A stretch of DNA of 64,000 nucleotides from Monodelphis domestica (Eukaryota; Chordata; Mammalia; Didelphimorphia; Didelphidae): positions 70,815,252 to 70,879,251 of the forward strand of contig NC_077227.1 of assembly GCF_027887165.1 (NCBI RefSeq), given 5' to 3'. Positions 56,833-64,000 of this stretch are shown one piece after another. The notes under the pieces are model-generated. The model was not told the origin of the DNA. It saw only the letters and a program-made list of their open reading frames with translations, and did not search any database. Positions within the stretch are counted from its first letter, which is position 1; the number at the start of each line of letters is the position of its first letter. Both the position numbers and the translations under genes were made by a program.

Positions 56833-57350
56833 GTAGACATCGAGGTGATTTTTAGTTATTCAAACTAGAGTTAAGTTGTGAATTTAAAACACACTTTTCT
56901 AGCATTATAAGTTTTCTTTCACTTGAGACAGACTTAAAGGACTTGAACCTGGAACATAACAAAGTAGCTTTTCCTACTGATGGTGGTGAATTCTGTAATG
57001 TAGTGACTTCTTTACTGTGCTTTACAGTTGTAATGGTAACAGGTGGCAATAAGACCTTTGGTTGCGTGTCAGTTTTATTATTCACTAATTCCTCCAACTG
57101 ACGCTGCTTCCATAGTTATCCTGGCAGGTTGCTTAAGGAGAGCATAAAAGCAGCAGCTCTGACATCTATCAGTCGTAGATTTTCCCTGTCTACTGTGGCA
57201 GAAGAACTGCTAATTTTACTGACTAATGTATCTGGCATGGAATATTCCACTTGCATAAAATGGGTCAGGGAGACCTTGGAAACGTGGCTCTTCTTCCCAG
57301 AAGTCAGGAATTCCCTATCCCTTTTTATAAGTGATGGGAGAAGGACCAGG
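56833..57350. other. CPEB1 intron 3, unique block
   Basis: Repeat-free sequence. A frame is open from 57129 to 57512 but it runs into an L1 and has no recognisable domain. Confidence 0.4.
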
Positions 57351-57369
57351 TCTGAGGGTGAAGAAATTT

Positions 57370-57865
57370 ATTTTTATTTATTTTTATTTTATTTGGTCAA
57401 TTTCAAACATTATTCCTTGGTTACAAAAAATCATATTCTATTCCTCCCTCCCCTTCCCCCACCCTTCCTGTTGCTGATGCGCAATTCCACTGGGTATTAC
57501 ATGTGTCCTTGATCAGAACCTATTTCCATGCTGTTGATGATTGCACTAGGATGTTCCTTTAGGGCAGCGGTTCTCAACCTCTCAATTTGTAGCAATGAGA
57601 ATACACAATGCATATCAGGTATTTACATTCCGAATCATAACTATAGCAAAATTACAGTTTTGAAGTAGCCACCAAAATAATTTTTTGGTTTGGGGTCACT
57701 GCAACATGTGGAGTCACGGCATTAGAAAGGTTGAGAACCACTGCTTTAGGGTCTATATCGCCATTCATATCCCCCTCCATCCATGTAATCAAGCAGTTGT
57801 TTTTCTTCTGTGTTTCTACTCCCACAGTTTTTCCTCTGAATGTGGATAGTGTTCTTTCTCATAGA
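57370..57865 (-). mobile_element. 5'-truncated L1 (antisense) carrying a nested hAT
   Basis: L1 3' end in minus orientation with a T-rich left end, flanked by perfect 19-bp duplications tctgagggtgaagaaattt (57351-57369 and 57866-57884). It is split by the hAT at 57565-57743. The L1 text is continuous on both sides: 'ggatgttcctttag' before and 'gtctatatcgccattcatat' after. Confidence 0.96.
57565..57743. mobile_element. SPIN/OposCharlie-like non-autonomous hAT element
   Basis: 179 bp with terminal inverted repeats CAGCGGTTCTCAACCT (left) and CAGTGGTTCTCAACCT (complement of the right end), and perfect 8-bp duplications CTTTAGGG (57557-57564 and 57744-57751), the hallmark of hAT transposition. 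Interior phrases 'gcatatcaggtatttacatt', 'agcaaaattacagttttgaa', 'gtagccaccaaaataatttt' and 'ggggtcactgcaacatg' match the non-autonomous hAT group spread among mammals (SPIN, mouse URR1, OposCharlie). No transposase. It is younger than the L1 it interrupts. Confidence 0.9.
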
Positions 57866-57884
57866 TCTGAGGGTGAAGAAATTT

Positions 57885-58225
57885 TGCTGTTTGATGTTCA
57901 ACATATATTGCACCATCCAGCATGGCCCTGACTCTGTAAGCCAGGATCACAAAGGGCTTCAACCATAATGGGAGAATATCAAAAGGTCTTATTCCTTTTT
58001 CTACTCCTAATGTAGATTAGAATATGCCTAATCTAATTCTAATAAAAATCTTGGTTTAGGAGTAGAATTCTTGTCATCACCTGTTTCAATATAGTTGGTG
58101 TTTACCTTTGCAGGAATTAATAAAACTGATCATATTGTGAGGCCTTATGCTTCATTTAACCGGTGCAGAGACTTGTCCTCCATGGACATTTTTACTATGG
58201 ATAAATGGGATCAAAGTTAGGATAA
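57885..58225. other. CPEB1 intron 3, nothing recognised
   Basis: Unique-looking sequence between the L1 and a SINE. Confidence 0.4.
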
Positions 58226-58237
58226 CTGACCTCTTTT

Positions 58238-58453
58238 TTATTTTTTATTTTTTTTATTTTTTATAAAACCCTTACCTTCTGTCTTGGAGTCAATACCGTG
58301 TATTGGCTCCAAGGCAGAAGAGTGGTAAGGGCTAGGCAACGGGGGTCAAGTGACTTGCCCAGGGTCACACAGCTAGGAAGTGGCTGAGGCCAGATTTGAA
58401 CCTAGGACCTCTAGGGCTAGCTCTCAATCCACTGAACTACCCAGCTGCCCCTG
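58238..58453 (-). repeat. Full-length marsupial tRNA-derived SINE (antisense)
   Basis: T-rich tail at left, then 'cccttaccttctgtcttgga', 'gtggtaagggctaggcaacg', 'acttgcccagggtcacacag', 'tttgaacctaggacctctag' and 'actacccagctgcccctg' at the head. Perfect 12-bp duplications ctgacctctttt (58226-58237 and 58454-58465). Confidence 0.95.
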
Positions 58454-58465
58454 CTGACCTCTTTT

Positions 58466-59829
58466 GTAAAACATCAAATACCTTTTACTTTTCACCAGAA
58501 AAGTCTTGCCTTGCTTATTTTTTCCTGTATTCCTTAGAACCTGCCCATTGATTCTTTTCTATTAGCAGTCACTTCCACTGTTTGTAAGAAGCTCAAGTAC
58601 AGAGATAAGAGGACTTGCACTGGAGCTTTTGGTATAGTGCAGTACTAGAATTAGAATCCAGACATTCTGGTGAATTTGGAGCTCTGATGCCATTAATGGT
58701 GTATATTACCCCATAGCAGTAGGAATTGAAACCTATCCATGACATACTGTCACTTTTGTCTGTCTTTCCATAGATTTGCTGCTGACCTCTTGATAACTGA
58801 TGGATACTAATGAAATATCAGGGTACTCATTGATTATTCCTCTTATGTGGCCCACTAATCTTTTTTTTTTCTTACTACACACCTCTTAGGCATATTCTCT
58901 ATGATATTTCTACTGAGTAGTTCCTTGTTGTAATGTGTACAGCTGTGACTATCCCTTTGCCAATTGATAATCCTCAACTTTAATTCCTTGGATACTAAGT
59001 ATTGTGATCTGTATACTTACTGGATATCTATCCTTCTTTGGATCCAAGTCAAGCTCTATAGGTTGTTCCTCCAATACCATACCCTTATCTGGAGAGCAGC
59101 CACTCTTTATCTGTCCAGTCTTTCTTGTGTGCATAGTTAGGCTGAACTCTTCAGTAGTTGGGGATTATGAATGTCATTAGTAATTCCACTTGACTCTCTG
59201 TGGTTCTTTTTTATTGCCTACCATAGTGCTGTATGCCACATTGTTTTGCCAATATGCCTTTGTACGATATCAGATAAGCTGTATTTCCAATAGACTCTTT
59301 GGGCATTAGTTGTATCTAAATAATAACAATGATGTTGTATTTGTATAATTTTATAATTGTGTAATTTACAATAGAAAAGGGTAAAGGCTTTGTGTCTCTT
59401 CTACCTACCTGCATACAAATATATTTTAATTCTATCTAATAATCATTCATTTAATATTGTGAGTACCTCCTATGTACCAGGTTCCATGCTAAGCATCTTA
59501 CAAAGATAACTAAAGTCACTTCATAAATTAGTATACAATAATCCAGTGGAAATGCTTATCAGCTCTGGGGGCAGGGGGAAGAGAGAAAATGAAAAATAAT
59601 CTAAGTTTATCTTATTTACACAACTAATTGTACTACTAATACAAAGCAAAAGGTGAGAAATATTAAATATCATAAGTTGATAGTAATGATAGCTGATTTT
59701 AAAATAGTTTTTTTACATACATTCTTCTTTGCCTGACAGTTTTATTATTTATATTTCCTATGTATAGAAACATTCTTAGACTTCCACATCCATTGATTTT
59801 GGAAAACAGTTTTAGTAGTATGATAGCAG
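58466..59829. other. CPEB1 intron 3, few relics
   Basis: Unassigned, apart from 59440-59530 ('catttaatattgtgagtacc', 'tcctatgtaccaggttccat'), which is the head of the long therian repeat. Confidence 0.4.
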
Positions 59830-59843
59830 AGAAACCTGATTTA

Positions 59844-60475
59844 TTTTTTTACAAATTAGTTACATGTAATAAATTTCCATGTAAGTTTTCTGAAGTTATA
59901 TGATCCAAATTGTTCCCCTTTCTCCCTTCCTTCCCTGTTCCTGGAGCTGACAAGAAATTCTATCTGGGTTATAAATATATTATCCTGCAAAACATATCTA
60001 TATTCATTTTCGTGAACTTCTGGAATAATCATGTACAACCCCCCCCCAACCAAAACTCCAATAAACAAGTAAAAAGTCATATGCTTTCATCTGCATTTCC
60101 AACTCTAACAGTTCTTTCTCTGGAGGTGGGATAGCATTCTTTGTCATAAGCCCCTCAGAATTGTCCTGGACCTTTGTGTTGATGAGAGTAGCAAACTCTA
60201 GCATAGTTGATCATTCCACAGTATTTCTGTTATTGCATACAATGTTCTCCTAGTTCTGCTTATTTCACTCTGCATCAGTCCATGAAGGTCTTTGCAGCTC
60301 TTTCTGAAATTTTCCTGTTTGCCATTCCTTTTCAGCACAATAGTATGGTCACCATCATATTCAACAGATTGTTCAGCCATTACCCAATTGATGGACATTT
60401 TTTCAGCTTTCAATTCTTTGCCACCACAAAAAGAACCATAAACATTTTTGTACTAGTAGTTTCTTTCCCCTTTTT
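59844..60475 (-). mobile_element. 5'-truncated L1 (antisense), older subfamily
   Basis: 'ccatgtaagttttctgaagt', 'cctggagctgacaagaaatt', 'cattccacagtatttctgtt', 'tcactctgcatcagtccatg', 'ttgttcagccattacccaat'. Possible imperfect duplications agaaacctgattt (about 59830) and agaaacaagattt (about 60475). Close to the subfamily at 23735-25660. Confidence 0.85.
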
Positions 60476-61440
60476 AGAAACAAGATTTTTAAGATTGAGT
60501 TGATACTGAAATAAAAGCATTGATTTAAAGAATATGTCCATGAAAGGAGGTGGCCTATTGCTTAAGATACAAAAGATGCAGGCTTTTTTTTAATGTGAAA
60601 GTCTAAAACAAGTTTTTGGACATTAGAAATGGAAGGAATAAAGTTGAACTTGATCAAAAAAGTATTTCATGTGCCTACTGTGTCCTAGACATTGGGGTTA
60701 TAAATTCAAAAGAATAATCACTACTCTCAATGAAGTACATTGTGGACCAGAGTGATGGGAGTCTCAAGGTAGGTGCACCAACTGGAATACACAGAGGTAT
60801 TGACTTGAAGACTAGACCTAAGATTATAACTGTAGAGAGAAGGGGTCAGGTATGAGAGAGAGGACAAGACTTGGTAACTAATTAGATCTATAGAGTGAGG
60901 GAAAATGAAGAGTTGAGAATAATGATTGCAAATTTGAGACATTGGAAGGATTATAGTACCTTCAATGGAAATAAGGAAGTTGGAAAATGGGAGAGTTTGA
61001 AGGAAATATAAATTTAATTTCCTTACACAAGTTGAATTCGAGATATTTCTGATATCTCTAGTTTAAAATGTTCAGTAGTTTCAGAGATCTAGAAGTAAAA
61101 GTCAGGAGAGATTCTGGGTCTGGATATGTAGATCTGGGAGTTATTTGCATAGAAATGATAGTTAAACTAATGGGAGTTTGCTCATTACCTCTGAGTTACC
61201 AAGAGGGTAGGAAGAGCAGATAATTGTGAACTCCTGGAGATTGGGGGAGATGTGCTTTATAAAAATACATGATAATTTGTCCTCTTAGACAAGAGAGGAA
61301 AAATGGGAAAAGATGTAGAGAACATTGGAGAAGGGAAAATAAAGAGAGCTTATATTAGATGAAGTTCAGAAGAGATTTCTGAAAAGAAAGGGTTGAGGAT
61401 TGATCTCAAGGCTTTGAGGTATCATGTCTATGGTTCCAAT
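60476..61440 (+). repeat. Long therian interspersed repeat
   Basis: 'catgtgcctactgtgtccta', 'actctcaatgaagtacattg', 'gagaagtaaaagtcaggaga'-like part, 'ggtctggatatgtagatctg', 'ggagttatttgcatagaaat' and 'agagaacattggagaaggg'. Same family as 19205 and 28220. The first about 190 bases are unassigned. Confidence 0.55.
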
Positions 61441-61449
61441 AAAGTCCTG

Positions 61450-61625
61450 ACAATTACCTGTATGATCATGGACATATTGCCCCCTGAGAGCCCCCGTTTC
61501 TATATCTGCCAAATGGGGGGGGGATGATGCTCAGAATTAACATATCTCACAGAATTGTTGTGAAAGTGCTTTGAAAACCTTACAACATTGTACAAATGAG
61601 ATTATAATATGTAAGAGGTTTTTAA
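61450..61625 (+). repeat. THER1/MIR 3' part
   Basis: 'tgaccatgtatgatcatgga'-like start, 'tctatatctgccaaatgggg', 'cacagaattgttgtgaaagt', 'gctttgaaaaccttacaaca' and 'ttgtacaaatgagattataa'. Confidence 0.7.
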
Positions 61626-62724
61626 GTGGTTGCTGTGGGGCATAGGGTATAGCCACCAAGTGAAGAATAAAAAAAATGCAGCCATGAAGGTCAAAGACTC
61701 ATTCCATATCATCATTTTATGACTGGCAACTTCTTAAGTAGCCTGAGGAATGGACCAAGTACAGGAAGTTACTGGGGGCTGACTGGTAAGGTCATTTGGC
61801 AAAGGTTTCTGGTTCTTGGTAGCACCTTTATAGGAAAGAATTGGCATTATCAGGCTAGATTCTAGAACTCTTAACTTTGCACAATGGGTTCTGGTCAAAT
61901 CTTAAGACATTGGGGGGGGGTGACAGCAGGTAGCTGGGTAGGATACTTAAAGTAATAATTACTCAGAAAGCCATGCCATAGAGCAGAGTCTAGTGGTGAA
62001 ATGATAGTGCAACTGAGTGAGTCCTAGAGTGTAGGGCCAGGCTTCTTGCAGGCAGATATGTTCTGTCATTGTTCTCTAGGACAGAGTTCTTAATAAATTC
62101 TTGGGGAGTAAGCTGGAAGGAATTTCAGTCTAGCAACATTTCCCCCTTTTTTATACATGAGCAGGAAAAGCTTTGTGGGCTTGGATAAATTAGCAAAGCT
62201 AAGTCCTTGTGCAAGAGGTAGTCATATATTGATAATAATTGCTTTTGTAAACAATAGTTTAAGGTTATATAAGGACTTTACAATGTTCTGGGCACTAGTT
62301 TAGGCCCTAAGGATACACAGATGAAATGGGCCCCTCACTCGGAGCTTGGCATGGATTGTAGGAAGGAAGATGATGTACGTGTATAATAATATGCAAACCG
62401 TATATGTAGTAGTTTCAACTGGAAGGTACTATTGGCTTCAGATTTTGTTGGTAGTAGCATTTCAGCTGAGCTTTGAAGGAAACAAAGGATTCTAAAGAGA
62501 CAGAAGTAAGGAGGGAACACTTTTTCCAGGGTTGGGAGGGACATGTTAAATGGGATAAAAATTGGACCTGAGATTTCATGACTTAATAGGAAAATCCCCA
62601 AATGAGAACTCCATTTTGCCTCTTCTGCAGCCTAGTCTTTTTGCCTTTCCTGGAGGGAGTAACCTTAGTAAATAACCTTATTTTCAAGGGTTATAAAGCC
62701 AAGATCTATCAGATGTAGTACTAT
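61626..62724. other. CPEB1 intron 3, partly the long therian repeat
   Basis: 62270-62560 ('ctgggcactagtttaggccc', 'taaggatacacagatgaaat', 'cagctgagctttgaaggaaa', 'ccagggttgggagggacatg') belongs to the same family as 60476-61440. The rest is unassigned. Confidence 0.45.
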
Positions 62725-62975
62725 TGTTGGCAGCTAAGTGATATAGTAGATAGAGCTTGGGACTCCGAGGCAGGAAGATCTGAGTTTGAATCCAGTCTCA
62801 GACATCTTTCTAGCTGTGTGAAGGGCAAGTCATTGAGCCTCTCTCAGCCTCGATTTCTTCTTTTATAAAATACAAATAATAGTTGCTATATAGGATATCA
62901 TGTGGGTCAACGAATTAATATTTTTGTAAAGTGATTCACAAAACTTGAAGTGCTATATAAAGACTAAGTATAAAA
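62725..62975 (+). repeat. THER1/MIR CORE-SINE
   Basis: 'ggcagctaagtgatatagta', 'gatagagcttgggactccga', 'aagatctgagtttgaatcca', 'ctagctgtgtgaagggcaag', 'cctcgatttcttcttttata', 'aagtgctatataaagactaa'. Sense orientation, nearly complete. Confidence 0.88.
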
Positions 62976-63639
62976 TGCTTGCTAGTTATTTTGTACCCAG
63001 GTCCTTCTGGCTCTGAGGTCATTTGCTGTTATTAAACCATGATTCTTTAAAGATAAAGAGATGGGAACTGGAATGTAGTTTAACAGCAAGGGAGCCAAAA
63101 TGGCTTAAAATGGCAAATGGGAGTTAGTATTGAAGTTTAGTGTACAATTAAGTGATATGGTCTGTCCAGACTTTAAATATTACTTTGATAGTTTTATGGA
63201 GAATAGATTGGAAAGATACTTTTGAGGCAAGTAAGACCAAGTAAGGCTATTTCTATAGTGTGGATGGGCAGTGTTTAAGGCCTAAGGCCAGAGCTACACT
63301 AGTGGTTTTTGAGTGGAGAAAAGAACACTGATATCAAACATGCAGTCAGGAAGAATCAGTAAGACCTGACACCAAGGGTAAGGAAAGAGAGCAGTGCAAC
63401 CCTACTAATCAACTAATGCTTCCTGTGGACATGAAAATTTTCTGTGGGGAAGAGCTTTGGCAAAATTGTATAAGTTTTGTTTCTCATGTGTTGTTCCATC
63501 TTCCTTAATGCTTATTTCAAAAATGCTGTGTTCTTTTCACTTGCCTTAAAACTTGCCCCCAAGCCTCTGCATTAAGCTTCTATTTTCTATATCTTCTTCT
63601 GGATCATTTTTTTCCTACAAAAATTCTTATTTTATCTCT
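62976..63639. other. CPEB1 intron 3, nothing recognised
   Basis: No exon and no clear repeat. Confidence 0.4.
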
Positions 63640-63865
63640 CAGTAACCAGATCCTTAACCTTTTTCTGCCTACTGTGGACCCCCTGGACAGTTTGAAGCCT
63701 ATGGCCTCTTACTCAGAACATTTTTAAATGCAAAAAAAATAATAGGATTACAAAGAAAACAAATTATATTGAGGTAGTTATAAGAATATGTACATTCATA
63801 TATATATATATATATATATATTTAAATATGTTTATGAACCCTAGGTTAAGAACTTCTGCTGTATA
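63640..63865. repeat. hAT-like non-autonomous element with internal TA run
   Basis: Left end 'ccagatccttaacctttttc' and right end 'ccctaggttaagaacttctg' (complement cagaagttcttaacctaggg) form imperfect inverted repeats. 'gtggaccccctggacagttt' and 'gaagcctatggcctctt' follow the usual start of this hAT group. A (TA)n run (63798-63822) is internal. Confidence 0.7.
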
Positions 63866-64000
63866 GGAATCTTGTATTTGAATGACATTATACTAGCCAA
63901 ATGTTTCTGCTCCAGGTATTTGGTCAGTAGAGGATTATCTTAGGTGGGATGGCACATGTATTCCCAAATACAGGGTGATTGGTAGTTTCTTTGCTGAAAT
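63866..64000. other. Right edge of window, intron 3
   Basis: No feature seen. Confidence 0.4.

Noticed and set aside
57129..57512. 127-codon open frame
   Set aside because: It runs out of unique intron into an L1 3' end; no domain and no splice support.
50590..64000. CPEB1 exon 4 (VLSMLHNP in human)
   Set aside because: Looked for this conserved coding sequence on the plus strand to the right edge and did not see it, so intron 3 is taken to continue past the window.

Overview
The window is a piece of a marsupial genome, most likely an American opossum (Monodelphis-like). I infer this from three things. There are many marsupial-type tRNA-derived SINEs and THER1/MIR CORE-SINEs. There are several L1 elements of the marsupial type in all states of decay. 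There is a short SPIN/OposCharlie-like hAT transposon with perfect 8-bp target duplications. The species call is inference; the repeat classes and splice signals are visible in the sequence.

The only protein-coding gene I can support is the 5' part of CPEB1, the cytoplasmic polyadenylation element-binding protein, on the + strand. Its first coding exon (MAFSL, 6569-6583) lies in a large CpG island (about 6230-8230). Exon 2 (17286-17460) and exon 3 (50401-50589) follow after introns of 10.7 kb and 32.9 kb. The three exons join in frame into the first 126 codons of the regulatory N-terminus. The RNA-binding half (two RRMs and a zinc-binding domain) is not here, so the window ends inside intron 3. 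A second GC-rich segment with a clean splice donor (about 7575-7744) looks like an alternative non-coding first exon. A GC-richer, repeat-free block just upstream of exon 3 (49660-50130) is a candidate internal promoter for the short isoform that starts at the methionine in exon 3.

Layout. 1-6200 is the upstream flank: old L1, MIR, SINE and L2 remains, plus a striking 1.5-kb purine/pyrimidine satellite (2790-4258) with higher-order structure and an inverted arm. 6230-8230 is the CpG island. 8231-17285 is intron 1, mostly unique sequence with CR1/L3, L2 and SINE relics. 17461-50400 is intron 2, dominated by LINEs, including a near full-length antisense L1 (29905-36618) that splits a MIR, carries a 17-bp target duplication and has an apparent short 3' transduction. 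50590-64000 is the start of intron 3: hAT remnants, SINEs, an L1 with a hAT nested inside it, and a possible cryptic exon at 56669-56832.

No tRNA, rRNA, CRISPR, prokaryotic operon or intact transposon gene was found. Nearly all long open frames are low-complexity, CpG-island or LINE artefacts. Repeat family names are from recognition by eye and their edges are approximate unless a target-site duplication is quoted.
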